Source: Nakamurella lactea DSM 19367 (GTDB taxonomy: Bacteria > Actinomycetota > Actinomycetes > Mycobacteriales > Nakamurellaceae). Taken from it: DNA of 64,000 bases. Position 1 is the first letter of the stretch; every line of letters starts with the position of its first letter. The DNA is taken from NCBI RefSeq assembly GCF_000426645.1, contig NZ_AUFT01000006.1:248001-312000 (forward strand). Reading direction: 5' to 3'. Below the pieces are notes generated by a model, which ran no database searches, was not told the DNA's origin, and was given only the letters and a program-made list of their open reading frames with translations. The translations under genes were made by a program, and so were the position numbers. Positions 1 to 9,082 of the stretch are shown here, one piece after another.

Positions 1-282
1 CTCGTCGTTCGTCAGCGTCAGTCGATACCCGCTGATTCCGAGGAAGGTGATCGTCGCCGCCAGCGCCAGACGCTTGTTGCCGTCGATCAGGGCGTGATTC
101 ATCGCGACGGAGTGCAGGAGCGCGGCCGCCTTCTCGGCCAGCGAGGGATAGGCGTCGGCGCCGAACACGGTGGTCTGTGGCCTGGCCGTCGCCGACCCCA
201 ACAGCCCGTGGTCACGCACCAGATCATGTCCGATGACGCGTTCGGCGATGTGCTGGAGGTCGCTGCCGTCCAGATAGATCAC
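1..282 (-). CDS. doc: Doc-type (Fic fold) death-on-curing toxin, partial at window edge
   Basis: The first 94 codons of a toxin gene that runs off the left edge. The Fic/Doc core motif HALIDGNKR is visible around residues 68-76, with the His and the GNKR segment characteristic of Doc toxins, which phosphorylate EF-Tu to stop translation (family knowledge). The start is a GTG whose bases overlap the TGA of the upstream antitoxin gene (GTGA), a classic translationally coupled toxin-antitoxin arrangement. The C-terminal part is not in the window, so integrity cannot be judged. A related Fic-domain AMPylase is possible, but short length before the motif and the antitoxin partner favour Doc. Confidence 0.85.
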   Translation of the reverse strand, partial: MIYLDGSDLQHIAERVIGHDLVRDHGLLGSATARPQTTVFGADAYPSLAEKAAALLHSVAMNHALIDGNKRLALAATITFLGISGYRLTLTNDE

Positions 283-482
283 TGGCCGAGCCGCTCGAGC
301 GCCTCCGCGTACTTGGGAATCTCCTCCGCGATGACCTGATCGATCAGGTCGGCCTTGCTGTGGCTCTCGATGTACTCCCGAACAGCCTCGCGGGCAACAT
401 CCTGCATCGAGCGCGACTCAATTTCCGCACGCCGGCGCAATGCCTCGGTCTCGGACTCGTCCAATCGCAGCGTCATCGCCAT
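279..482 (-). CDS. Ribbon-helix-helix (CopG-like) antitoxin of the Doc pair
   Basis: A 67-residue protein with an N-terminal beta strand MTLRLDESE followed by two predicted helices (about residues 11-40), the expected layout of an RHH DNA-binding antitoxin, and a short acidic C-terminal tail that would bind the toxin. It is coupled to the Doc gene by a 4-base overlap. It lies 32 bp downstream of nuoN on the same strand, so read-through from the NADH dehydrogenase operon is possible. Two direct copies of TGATACC sit just upstream, a likely autoregulatory site. Start could be M1 or M3; both keep the fold. The classical Doc partner Phd has a different fold. Confidence 0.75.
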   Translation of the reverse strand: MAMTLRLDESETEALRRRAEIESRSMQDVAREAVREYIESHSKADLIDQVIAEEIPKYAEALERLGQ

Positions 483-489
483 GGCTCGA

Positions 490-508
490 TGATACCAAAT
501 GTGATACC
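490..508. promoter_or_regulatory. Direct repeat TGATACC x2, candidate toxin-antitoxin operator
   Basis: TGATACC occurs at 490-496 and 502-508, start to start 12 bp, immediately upstream of the antitoxin start codon and just after the nuoN stop. RHH antitoxins usually bind short direct or inverted repeats one or two helical turns apart. Assignment is inference from position and repetition. Confidence 0.4.
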
Positions 509-514
509 GCGCGC

Positions 515-2095
515 TCAGGACAGGAACGGCACCGTCACCGTCAGCGCGTCCAGCGCCCAGCCCGGGACGATACCCAGCACCAGGGTGAGCACCCCGCAGG
601 CACCGATCACCACGGCCGTGAGGGCGCCGGGCACCGCGACGTACGGCGCGTTGTCGCCGGAGGTGGGCTCGGAGAAGTACATCAGCACGATGATCCGCAG
701 GTAGAAGAATGCGGTGATAGCGGTGGCGATCATCGCGATCACCACCAGCGCGCCCATCCCGGCGTTCATCGCGGCGGCGAACACCGCCAGCTTGCCGATG
801 AACCCGCTGGTGAGCGGGATACCGGCGAAGGACAACAGGAACAGGCTCATCACCGCGGCCAGCACCGGCGAGCGTTTGGCCAGGCCGGCCCAGTCGGACA
901 GGTGGGTGGCCTCGCCGTCACCGCGGCGGACGACCGTGAGAACGGCGAACGCACCGATCGTCGCCAGCCCGTAGGTGACCAGGTAGAACATGGTGCCGGA
1001 GGCGCCCTTCTCGGAGACCGCCATCACGCCCAGCAACAGGAAACCGGCATGGGCCACCGACGAGTAGGCGAGCATCCGCTTCATGTCCGTCTGGGTGATG
1101 CCGATGATCGAGCCGATCGCCATCGACAGGATGGCCACCGCCCAGAGCACCGGCCGCCAGGTCTGGACCATCGGCTCCAACGCGACCATCATCACCCGCA
1201 GCATCGCGGCGAACGCCGCGGCCTTGGTGCAGGCCGCCATGAACGCCGTGACCGGGGTCGGCGCGCCCTGGTAGACGTCCGGCGTCCACAGGTGGAACGG
1301 GCCGGTCGAGCTCTTGAACAGCAGCCCGACGACCAGCAGCGCGATGCCGGCCAGCAGCAACACATCCGAGCCGGCCGCGGCACTCGCCGCCGCGCGAATC
1401 CCGGAGAAACTGATGGTGCCCGCGTAGCCGTACAGCAACGCGATGCCGTAGAGCAGGATCGCCGAGGTGAACGCGCCGAGCAGGAAGTATTTGACCGCCG
1501 CCTCCTGGCTGATCAACCGGCGGCGCCTGGCCATCCCGGCCATCAGGTACAGCGGCAGGCTCAGCACCTCGAGCGCGATGAACAGCGTCAGCAGGTTCGA
1601 TGCCGCCGGGAACACCAGCATCCCGCCGACGGCGAACAGGGTCAGCGGGAAGACCTCGGTCTGCATCGGCAGTGCGGTGGCGGTGGCCGTCCGGTCCCGC
1701 ACCGAGCCGACCCTGGCCGCGGCCTGCGCGACGATCGCGCCGCCGGGCTCGGCGACCCGGTCGGCCATCAGCAGCACCGAGGCCAGCGCCAGCACCAGCA
1801 CCACGCCCCACATCACATAGCTGGCGCGATCGACCGCGATCGAGCCGGCGAAGGTCACCGCATAGTGCTTGTCGACGGCGCCGATGACGGTGAAGACACC
1901 AGCAACGACCACCGACCCGATGGTCACGACCAGCTGACCGGCGTAGCGGGATCCCTTCGGCAGCACGGCTTCCACCAAAACGCCGAGGCAGGCGCCGCCG
2001 AGCACGATGAGGATCGGCAGGACGGCCCTGAGGTCGACCGTCGGCGCCGCGATGGCGTTCGCCGGCGCGGTCACTGCGAGCAGGTGCTGGATCAT
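515..2095 (-). CDS. nuoN: NADH-quinone oxidoreductase subunit N
   Basis: A 526-residue polytopic membrane protein, one of the three antiporter-like proton-pumping subunits of complex I (NDH-1), homologous to NuoL and NuoM. Some 14 hydrophobic segments can be followed through the sequence, and the conserved region FHLWTPDVYQGAPTPVTAF with its broken helix is present near the middle. Its ATG overlaps the nuoM stop (ATGA). As the last gene of the operon it is followed after 32 bp by a toxin-antitoxin pair rather than an obvious terminator. Confidence 0.97.
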   Translation of the reverse strand: MIQHLLAVTAPANAIAAPTVDLRAVLPILIVLGGACLGVLVEAVLPKGSRYAGQLVVTIGSVVVAGVFTVIGAVDKHYAVTFAGSIAVDRASYVMWGVVLVLALASVLLMADRVAEPGGAIVAQAAARVGSVRDRTATATALPMQTEVFPLTLFAVGGMLVFPAASNLLTLFIALEVLSLPLYLMAGMARRRRLISQEAAVKYFLLGAFTSAILLYGIALLYGYAGTISFSGIRAAASAAAGSDVLLLAGIALLVVGLLFKSSTGPFHLWTPDVYQGAPTPVTAFMAACTKAAAFAAMLRVMMVALEPMVQTWRPVLWAVAILSMAIGSIIGITQTDMKRMLAYSSVAHAGFLLLGVMAVSEKGASGTMFYLVTYGLATIGAFAVLTVVRRGDGEATHLSDWAGLAKRSPVLAAVMSLFLLSFAGIPLTSGFIGKLAVFAAAMNAGMGALVVIAMIATAITAFFYLRIIVLMYFSEPTSGDNAPYVAVPGALTAVVIGACGVLTLVLGIVPGWALDALTVTVPFLS

Positions 2096-3984
2096 CGACC
2101 GGCCTCCGGGATCGAGAACGACGGATCGACATGACCGCTGTCGATCACTGTGCGGACCGCGGTCGGGTTGATGACATCCAACACCGGCTTCGGGTACACA
2201 CCGAGCAAGATGATGAGCGCGGCCAGCGGGCTGAGCACCAGCAGCTCGCGTTTGGACAGGTCTCCGAACAGCGCCTTCACCCGCGGCTTCGGGTGCTGGG
2301 TCTGCTGGTCGGCCGCCGCGGTGATCGTGTCGGCTCCCAGCTTGACGGTCTGCGCGTTCGGGTCGACGGCCGGAACGCCGTGCGGGTCCGTACGCGCCTC
2401 GGTCAGGGTCGCCGACGGGGCACTCACTGCCCAGGCGTCGTCGGACGGGGCTGACGAAACCCCTTCCCCGGCAGCCGCTCCGCCACCGAGGAGAATCGGC
2501 CCGGTGGTCGCATCCGAGTCGGGGCCGAGGGCACCGTCCGGAACTGCGCCGCCGTCACCGACCACCGCTCGGCCACGCACCGGTCCGGTGAACACCTGCT
2601 GGAACACCCAGAGCATGTAGACCGCGGCCAGGATGATCCCGGTGGTCGCGATGATCGCCCACACCGGTTGGGTGCGGAACGATCCGATCAGCACCAGGAA
2701 CTCCGAGACGAACGAGTTGGTGCCGGGCACCGCGATGGTGGCGAACGAGGCGATCAGGAACAGCCCGCCGAGCAACGGAGCGACCTTCCAGACGCCGCCG
2801 TAGTCGGAGATCAGCCGGGATCCGCCGCGGGCGGTGAGCATCCCGACCACCAGGAACAGCAGGCCGGTGGCCAGGCCGTGGTTCACCATGTAGAACACCG
2901 CCCCGGACACCGCCTGGGTGGTGAACACGAAGCAGCCCAACGCGATGAAGCCGAAGTGCGCGATCGAGGTGTAGGTGACGAAGCGCTTCAGGTCCGTCTG
3001 GCCGGCGGCCACGATCGCTCCGTAGATGATGCCGATCACCGCCAACAGGATGATCAACCAGGCCAGTTTGGCCGAGGCCAGCGGCAACAGCGGCAGACAG
3101 ATCCGCAGGAATCCGAAGGTGCCGACCTTGTCAAGTACCCCGACCAGCAGGGTGCCGGCGCCGATCGGCGCCTCGGCGCCGGCGTCGGGCAGCCAGGTGT
3201 GCAGCGGCACCAGCGGCGCCTTGATCGCGAACGCGATGGCGAACCCGCCGAAGATCCACAGTTGGGTGGACAACGGGATCTGATGGGCGATCGCCCGCAA
3301 CTCGGCGAAGTCGAGAGTGCCGCCCTCCGGCCGGATGTCGGCGGAGGCCACGTACAGCCCGATCACGCTGGCCAGCATCAACAGACCGCCGAGCAGCGAG
3401 TACAGGAAGAACTTGGTGGCCGCGTACGCCCTGCGCACCCCGCCGTACGCCCCGACCAGGAAGTACATCGGGATCAGCATCACTTCGAACATCACGTAGA
3501 ACAGGAACACGTCGGTCGCGGCGAAGACGCCGATCATCGCGCCCTCGAGGGCCAGCAGCAGCCCGAAGTAGCCGGCAACGCTGCGACCGGCCGGCAGCTT
3601 CTCCTCCCAGCAGGCGCCGAGCACGATCGGCACCAGCAGGGTGATCAGCGCGATCATCACCAGTGAAATGCCGTCGACACCCAGCGAGAACCTGATCCCG
3701 AACGACGGGATCCAGTCGGCCGAGAAGGTCTGGGAGAACAGCGGACTGAACGAGTCCGGCGGCGCAGCGGTCGGGTTCGGCAGCCCGGCGTACGGGTTGG
3801 TCAGATCCTTCTTGGCCGCGATCCAGAGGAACACCGCCAGCACCAACGGGATCAACGCGAACACCAGGGCGATCAACTTCGCGGTGCGTTCGGCCAGGTT
3901 CTTGCAGAACATCATCGCCACGGCGCCGATCAACGGCACGCCGATCAGCAGCAGCAGCAAGGGGTTGTTTCCTGTCGCGTTCAC
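2092..3984 (-). CDS. nuoM: NADH-quinone oxidoreductase subunit M, with long C-terminal insertion
   Basis: Proton-pumping antiporter-like subunit of NDH-1, 630 residues starting at GTG overlapping the nuoL stop. The family signature regions are present, including PMYFLVGAYGG, HTWLPDAGAEAPIGAG and VNHGLATGLLFL. Most NuoM proteins are about 500-550 residues. The excess here is a hydrophilic stretch rich in Gly, Ala, Pro, Ser and Asp (about residues 474-570) placed between FTGPVRGRA and DLSKRELLVLSP, before the final membrane helix. The rest of the protein looks intact, so this is an added cytoplasmic or periplasmic linker, not a frameshift. Confidence 0.96.
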   Translation of the reverse strand: MNATGNNPLLLLLIGVPLIGAVAMMFCKNLAERTAKLIALVFALIPLVLAVFLWIAAKKDLTNPYAGLPNPTAAPPDSFSPLFSQTFSADWIPSFGIRFSLGVDGISLVMIALITLLVPIVLGACWEEKLPAGRSVAGYFGLLLALEGAMIGVFAATDVFLFYVMFEVMLIPMYFLVGAYGGVRRAYAATKFFLYSLLGGLLMLASVIGLYVASADIRPEGGTLDFAELRAIAHQIPLSTQLWIFGGFAIAFAIKAPLVPLHTWLPDAGAEAPIGAGTLLVGVLDKVGTFGFLRICLPLLPLASAKLAWLIILLAVIGIIYGAIVAAGQTDLKRFVTYTSIAHFGFIALGCFVFTTQAVSGAVFYMVNHGLATGLLFLVVGMLTARGGSRLISDYGGVWKVAPLLGGLFLIASFATIAVPGTNSFVSEFLVLIGSFRTQPVWAIIATTGIILAAVYMLWVFQQVFTGPVRGRAVVGDGGAVPDGALGPDSDATTGPILLGGGAAAGEGVSSAPSDDAWAVSAPSATLTEARTDPHGVPAVDPNAQTVKLGADTITAAADQQTQHPKPRVKALFGDLSKRELLVLSPLAALIILLGVYPKPVLDVINPTAVRTVIDSGHVDPSFSIPEAGR

Positions 3985-5879
3985 GCGTACCTCACCACTA
4001 GCAGGGCGAGGACCAGGAGCAGCGTCCCGGCCATCATCGACAACGCATAGGACCGGACGTACCCGTTCTGCCAGCGGCGCCAGATCCCGGACAGCCCGCC
4101 GAGTCCGGCCGCTACACCGTTCACCGCGCCGTCGACACCCCGGCCGTCGGCGAAAACCGCCATCCTGGTGGCCCAGATGCCGGGCCGGGCGAACAAGGCC
4201 TCGTTGATGGCGTCGCCGCCGACGTCGGCGCGCGCCAGCGCGACCACCGGGTTCACCCTGGCCGGGGCGATCACCGGCACCGGACGCCGGCCGACGTACA
4301 GCCAGGCGATCAGTACGCCGAGCGCCACCAGCAGCAGCGTCAGCAGGGTGATGACGACGGTCGGCATCGGCAGTTCGGGCTCGTGGAACGAGCCGACCGA
4401 CGGCGCGAGGTAGTCGACCAGCCGGTGCCCGACGGCCAGGTAGCCACCGGCGCCGAGGGCGCCGATCGCCAGCAGGATCATCGGGACCGTCATCACCGCG
4501 GGCGACTCGTGCGGGTGATACTCCCTACCGTCCGCCGACCGCAGCTGCTTCCAGCGCGGGTCGCCGAGGAAGGTCATGATCATCAGCCGGGTCATGTAGA
4601 ACGCGGTGATGCCGGCGCCGATCAGCGCTGCCAGACCGAAGATCCAGCCCTTCGCCCCGCCGGCCCCGAAGGCCGCCTCGATGATCAGATCCTTGGAGAA
4701 GTATCCGGACAGGAACGGGAATCCGATGATCGCCAGATAGCCGCAGGTCATCACGGCGAAGGTGATCGGCAGCCGGCGGGCCAGCCCACCCATCCGGCGC
4801 ATGTCGACGTCGTCGTTCATCGCGTGCATCACGCTGCCGGCACCGAGGAACAGCGCCGCCTTGAAGAAGCCGTGGGTCAGCAGGTGCATGATCGCCAGGC
4901 CGTAGGCACCGGTGCCGAGACCGACCGCCAGGAACATGTAACCGATCTGCGAGACCGTCGAGTAGGCAAGGACTTTCTTGATGTCGTCCTTCGCGCAACC
5001 GGCGATGCAGCCGACCAACAGGGTGACGGCGCCGACGATGCAGACCACCAGCTGCCCGTCGGGCGTCAGATTGAAGATGTCGCTGCACCGAGCGATCAGA
5101 TAGACGCCGGCCGTCACCATCGTGGCGGCGTGGATCAGTGCCGACACCGGCGTCGGACCCTCCATCGCGTCCGGCAACCAGGCCTGCAGCGGCACCTGAC
5201 CGGACTTGCCGCAGGCTCCGAGCAACAGCAGCAGGCCGATCGCCGTCACGGTGCCTGGCGAGTTGGCCGCCACCTCGGGCATCGCCGCGAAAACCTTGTC
5301 GAAGTCGGTGCTGCCGGTCTCCTTGAAGATCAACAGGATCGCCAGCACCAGCCCGACGTCGCCGACCCGGTTCATGATGAACGCCTTCTTGGCCGCGGTG
5401 GCCGCCGAGCGGCGGTCGGACCAGAACCCGATCAGCAGGTACGAGGCGACGCCGACGCCTTCCCAGCCGGCGTACAGCGACACGAAGCTGTCGCCCAGGA
5501 CCAGCAGCAGCATGGCCGCGACGAAAAGGTTCATGTACGCGAAGAACTTCCGGCGCTCGCCGTCGTGCGCCATGTAGCCGATCGAATAGATGTGGATCAG
5601 CGACCCGACACCGGTGATCAGCAGTACGAAGGTCAGCGACAACGGGTCCAGATGCAGCCCGAGCCCGATCCGCAGGTCCGCGACCCCGATCCAGTCGAAC
5701 AGCTGGACGTGGGTGCTGCCCGATGAGTCCAGGAACAGCAGCAGGCCGACGACGAAGGCGGCAAGGACGGCCACGCAACCGATCAGGTGGCCGATCTTGT
5801 CCAAGGCGCGGCCACCGATCAGCAGGATCAGCGCACCGGCTATCGGCAGTGCCAGCAGCAGCCAGGCAATGGAAGTCAC
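3981..5879 (-). CDS. nuoL: NADH-quinone oxidoreductase subunit L
   Basis: Terminal proton-pumping subunit of NDH-1, 632 residues, GTG start. Hallmarks include the N-terminal FVSLYAGWEGVGVASYLLIG, LQAWLPDAMEGPTPVSALIH in the middle, and LTHGFFKAALFLGAGS carrying the conserved His-Lys of the proton channel. The C-terminal region has the long amphipathic lateral helix expected of NuoL followed by a last transmembrane segment. It overlaps nuoM by 4 bp and is separated from nuoK by 36 bp, one of the few real gaps in the operon. Confidence 0.97.
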   Translation of the reverse strand: MTSIAWLLLALPIAGALILLIGGRALDKIGHLIGCVAVLAAFVVGLLLFLDSSGSTHVQLFDWIGVADLRIGLGLHLDPLSLTFVLLITGVGSLIHIYSIGYMAHDGERRKFFAYMNLFVAAMLLLVLGDSFVSLYAGWEGVGVASYLLIGFWSDRRSAATAAKKAFIMNRVGDVGLVLAILLIFKETGSTDFDKVFAAMPEVAANSPGTVTAIGLLLLLGACGKSGQVPLQAWLPDAMEGPTPVSALIHAATMVTAGVYLIARCSDIFNLTPDGQLVVCIVGAVTLLVGCIAGCAKDDIKKVLAYSTVSQIGYMFLAVGLGTGAYGLAIMHLLTHGFFKAALFLGAGSVMHAMNDDVDMRRMGGLARRLPITFAVMTCGYLAIIGFPFLSGYFSKDLIIEAAFGAGGAKGWIFGLAALIGAGITAFYMTRLMIMTFLGDPRWKQLRSADGREYHPHESPAVMTVPMILLAIGALGAGGYLAVGHRLVDYLAPSVGSFHEPELPMPTVVITLLTLLLVALGVLIAWLYVGRRPVPVIAPARVNPVVALARADVGGDAINEALFARPGIWATRMAVFADGRGVDGAVNGVAAGLGGLSGIWRRWQNGYVRSYALSMMAGTLLLVLALLVVRYA

Positions 5880-5915
5880 GAATTCGCTCCTGTGCTCAGG
5901 TCCGGTTTGCTCATG

Positions 5916-6215
5916 TCAGAACTTGAGCAAATTCGCGTCGTCGACGGAGGCGCTCCGCCGGCTACGGAAGATGGACATGATGATGGCCAGCCCGACAACG
6001 ACTTCGGCGGCGGCGACCACCATCACGAAGAAGGCCATCACCATCCCGTCGAGGTTGCCGTGCATCCGGGAGAAGGTGACCAGCGACAGATTCACCGCGT
6101 TGAGCATCAGCTCGACGCACATGAAGACGACGATCGCGTTGCGGCGGACCAGTACCCCGACCGCGCCGATGCCGAACAGCAGCGCGGACAGCACCAGGTA
6201 GTGAGTGGGACTCAT
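5916..6215 (-). CDS. nuoK: NADH-quinone oxidoreductase subunit K
   Basis: A 99-residue three-helix membrane subunit that links the quinone-side subunits to the antiporter modules. The conserved acidic residues in helix 2 ([13 protein letters not shown]) and helix 3 ([11 protein letters not shown]) that belong to the central proton axis are both present. Length is the family norm. It starts with ATG overlapping the nuoJ stop. Confidence 0.97.
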   Translation of the reverse strand: MSPTHYLVLSALLFGIGAVGVLVRRNAIVVFMCVELMLNAVNLSLVTFSRMHGNLDGMVMAFFVMVVAAAEVVVGLAIIMSIFRSRRSASVDDANLLKF

Positions 6216-7063
6216 CGTTGATCCTCCTCACCGGGATCGCCGGGGTCACCGGGACGCCGCGGGTTCTCGCCGGTCTCCAGCTCCGCCAGGGATCTGCCGC
6301 TGGCGAAGTTCTCCGCCACCCGCACCGACTCGCTGTGTTCGACCAACGTCGACACTGATTCCGGCGCAATGGATCCGTCCGGCAGCAGCGCCGGTGTGGC
6401 GTTGGACGACGAGGTGGCGAACACGCCTGGGCCGGGCAACGGCGACATCCGGTCAGAGCGCATCCGCGCCGCGACCCGCACCCGCTGGTTGCGCCGTTCG
6501 CCCGGTGCGCGCTCCACGTGCGCCAGCACCATCGCGCCCACCGCCGCGGTGATCAGCAGCGCACTGGTCAGCTCGAACGGGAACAGGTAGTCGGTGAACA
6601 GCTCGGCCGCGATGGAGCCGATCGGGCCGCGGTCGGCCAACGGGGTGTCCAGTCCGGCCATCGCACTACCCGCCAGCGCCCGCACCAGACCGGCGACGAT
6701 CAATGCCACCAGCCCGATCCCGAGCAGGATGGCCGCCGTCCGCTGCCCGCGCAGCGGCTCGATCACCGAGTCGCCGGCGTCCCGGCCGGTGAGCATCAGC
6801 ACGAACAGGAACAGCATCATGATCGCGCCGGTGTAGACGATCATCTGCGCGAAACCCAGGAACTCGGCCTCGTTCAGGATGTAGAACGCGCCGAGGCACA
6901 TCATCGTCAGCATCAGCCACAGTGCCGAGTGCACCGCGACCCTGGACACCACCATGCCAACGGCTCCGGCCAGCGCCAACGGTGCCAGGATCCAGAACAT
7001 CACCTGCTCGGCGCCTGGGTTGCCGTACACCACCGGTGCCGCGGCCTGCGCGAGTTCGATCAC
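6212..7063 (-). CDS. nuoJ: NADH-quinone oxidoreductase subunit J
   Basis: Membrane subunit J of NDH-1, 283 residues with GTG start overlapping the nuoI stop. Five hydrophobic segments occupy about the first 180 residues; helix 3 contains the [22 protein letters not shown] stretch that forms the pi-bulge region in solved complexes. The remaining 100 residues are a hydrophilic tail with a [12 protein letters not shown] segment. From memory, similar tails occur in other actinobacterial NuoJ proteins. Confidence 0.95.
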   Translation of the reverse strand: MIELAQAAAPVVYGNPGAEQVMFWILAPLALAGAVGMVVSRVAVHSALWLMLTMMCLGAFYILNEAEFLGFAQMIVYTGAIMMLFLFVLMLTGRDAGDSVIEPLRGQRTAAILLGIGLVALIVAGLVRALAGSAMAGLDTPLADRGPIGSIAAELFTDYLFPFELTSALLITAAVGAMVLAHVERAPGERRNQRVRVAARMRSDRMSPLPGPGVFATSSSNATPALLPDGSIAPESVSTLVEHSESVRVAENFASGRSLAELETGENPRRPGDPGDPGEEDQR

Positions 7064-7680
7064 CGCCGGCCTCCGTTGCTGGCGGCCGGTTCGGCTCCCG
7101 GACCGGGCAACGGATCCGGCCCCGGCGGTACCGGAACGGGATGGGCGGCCCGCCCACCGGGCCGGAAGGTCGGATCGGCCAGGAACTGCGGACCGTAGGC
7201 GTAGTAGTCCTTCTCATCACCGAGCCGGGCCGGGTGCGGCGGCTGTTCCATGCCCGGCTGCAGCGGCGCCAGCAGCATGTCCTTGGTGTAGATCAACCGC
7301 TGCCGGTCGTCGTCGGCGATCTCGTACTCGTTCGTCATCGACAGCGCCCTGGTCGGGCACGCCTCGATGCACAGGCCGCAGCCGATGCAGCGCAGGTAGT
7401 TGATCTGGTAGTCCTTGCCGTACCGCTCGCCCGGCGAGTACCGCTCCTCGTCGGTGTTGTCGGCGCCCTCCACGAAGATCGCGTCGGCCGGGCAGGCCCA
7501 GGCGCACAATTCGCAGCCGACGCACTTCTCCAACCCGTCGGGATGACGGTTCAGCTGATGCCGGCCGTGGTAACGGCCGGCCGGCTGCACCGGCTTACGC
7601 GGGTAGTCCTCGGTGACGACCGGCTTGAACATGGTGGCGAAGGTGACGCCGAACCCCTTCACCGGGTCAAGAAACGACAT
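7060..7680 (-). CDS. nuoI: NADH-quinone oxidoreductase subunit I (two [4Fe-4S] ferredoxin-like)
   Basis: Peripheral-arm electron carrier holding clusters N6a and N6b. Two CxxCxxCxxxCP motifs are visible: C53, C56, C59, C63 and C98, C101, C104, C108. The protein is 206 residues with a Pro/Gly-rich C-terminal tail. The ATG lies inside the last 14 bp of nuoH, so translation is coupled. It passes electrons from NuoG to the N2 cluster in NuoB. Confidence 0.97.
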   Translation of the reverse strand: MSFLDPVKGFGVTFATMFKPVVTEDYPRKPVQPAGRYHGRHQLNRHPDGLEKCVGCELCAWACPADAIFVEGADNTDEERYSPGERYGKDYQINYLRCIGCGLCIEACPTRALSMTNEYEIADDDRQRLIYTKDMLLAPLQPGMEQPPHPARLGDEKDYYAYGPQFLADPTFRPGGRAAHPVPVPPGPDPLPGPGAEPAASNGGRR

Positions 7681-9082
7681 GATGACCTCCCGTTCCGTTC
7701 ACTGCGTCCCCGTCGGTCGGTGGCTGCTGGCCCACCGGCGGCGCACCGCCGACCAGCACCGAGCGACGGGGCGCGACCGGCACCGCCAGGTCGAGCGGCG
7801 GTATCGGATATCTGCCCAGCGCCGGCGCCACCACCTGGCCACCGGCAATACCGTGACCCTCCGGCTGCCATTGGCCACCGGCCTCGGGCAGCAGCGCATC
7901 GGGCCCGGCGCCGGGGTAGTCGCCGTCGGTGTCGGGCGGTGCCTTCCGGCCCGGCCAGAACGCGATGATCAACAACAGGATGACCAGCGGGATCCCCATC
8001 CACAGCAGCACTTCCCTGGTGGTCAGCGAGGTGGAGTTGTTGAGCACCCTGGCGGTGGCGACCAGCAGGATCCAGGCCAGCGAAACCGGTACCAGTACCT
8101 TCCAGCCCATCGCCATGAACTGGTCGTAGCGGATCCGCGGCAGCGTGCCGCGCAGCCAGACGAAGAAGAACAGGAACAGCAGCACCTTGATGAAGAACCA
8201 CAGGAACGTCCACCAGCCGGTGTTCGCGCCGTGCCACAACGACAACGGCCATGGGGCCTGCCAACCACCCAGGAACAGCGTGGTGGCGATCGCCGAGACG
8301 TTCACCATGTTGATGTACTCGGCCAGGTAGAACAGGCCGAACCGCATCGACGAGTACTCGGTGTTGTAACCGCCGACCAGCTCGCCCTCCGCCTCGGCGA
8401 GGTCGAACGGCGCACGGTTGGTCTCGCCGACCATCGAGATCACGTAGATGACGAACGACACCGGCAGCAGCCAGGCGTACCAGCCGCCGTGCTGCTGGTT
8501 GACGATGCCCGACATCGACAACGTCCCGGAATAGATGAACACCGCGACGAACGACAACCCCATGGCGATCTCGTAGCTGATCACCTGGGCCGCCGAGCGC
8601 AGTCCGCCGAGCAGCGGGTAGGTCGATCCGGAGGCCCATCCGCCCAGCACCAGTCCGTAGACACCGATGGACGCGAAGGCCAACGCGGCCAGCACGCCGA
8701 CCGGCAGGTCGACCAGCTGCAACGCGGTCTGCTGCCCGAACATCGACACCGGTCCGCCGATCGGGATGATCGAGAACACCAGGAACGCCGGGATCGCACA
8801 CATCACCGGAGCGGCGATGTAGACGAACTTGTCCGCGCCCTTCGGGATGATGCCTTCCTTGAAGTGCAGCTTGAGCGCGTCGGCCAGCGACTGCAGCAGG
8901 CCGAACGGGCCGTTCCAGTTCGGACCGGGCCGGTGCTGCATCCGGCCGACGACCCGTCGCTCGAACCAGATGGTGAACAGGGTGAGCACCAGCAGGAAGG
9001 CGAAGACTCCCACCACCTTGATCAGGATCAGCCACCACGGGTCGTCCCACAGCAGCGGCGCGACCGAACCGTCCGGACTCAT
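7667..9082 (-). CDS. nuoH: NADH-quinone oxidoreductase subunit H
   Basis: Membrane subunit forming the quinone chamber with NuoB and NuoD. The ATG at 9082 was chosen because it overlaps the nuoG stop (ATGA); the open frame continues upstream to 9925 only as a shadow of nuoG. Family motifs include [19 protein letters not shown] near the N terminus and the charged loop [20 protein letters not shown]. The protein is 471 residues, longer than the usual 330-430, because of a Pro/Gly-rich hydrophilic tail of roughly 70 residues after the last membrane helix. Confidence 0.96.
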   Translation of the reverse strand: MSPDGSVAPLLWDDPWWLILIKVVGVFAFLLVLTLFTIWFERRVVGRMQHRPGPNWNGPFGLLQSLADALKLHFKEGIIPKGADKFVYIAAPVMCAIPAFLVFSIIPIGGPVSMFGQQTALQLVDLPVGVLAALAFASIGVYGLVLGGWASGSTYPLLGGLRSAAQVISYEIAMGLSFVAVFIYSGTLSMSGIVNQQHGGWYAWLLPVSFVIYVISMVGETNRAPFDLAEAEGELVGGYNTEYSSMRFGLFYLAEYINMVNVSAIATTLFLGGWQAPWPLSLWHGANTGWWTFLWFFIKVLLFLFFFVWLRGTLPRIRYDQFMAMGWKVLVPVSLAWILLVATARVLNNSTSLTTREVLLWMGIPLVILLLIIAFWPGRKAPPDTDGDYPGAGPDALLPEAGGQWQPEGHGIAGGQVVAPALGRYPIPPLDLAVPVAPRRSVLVGGAPPVGQQPPTDGDAVNGTGGHHVVS

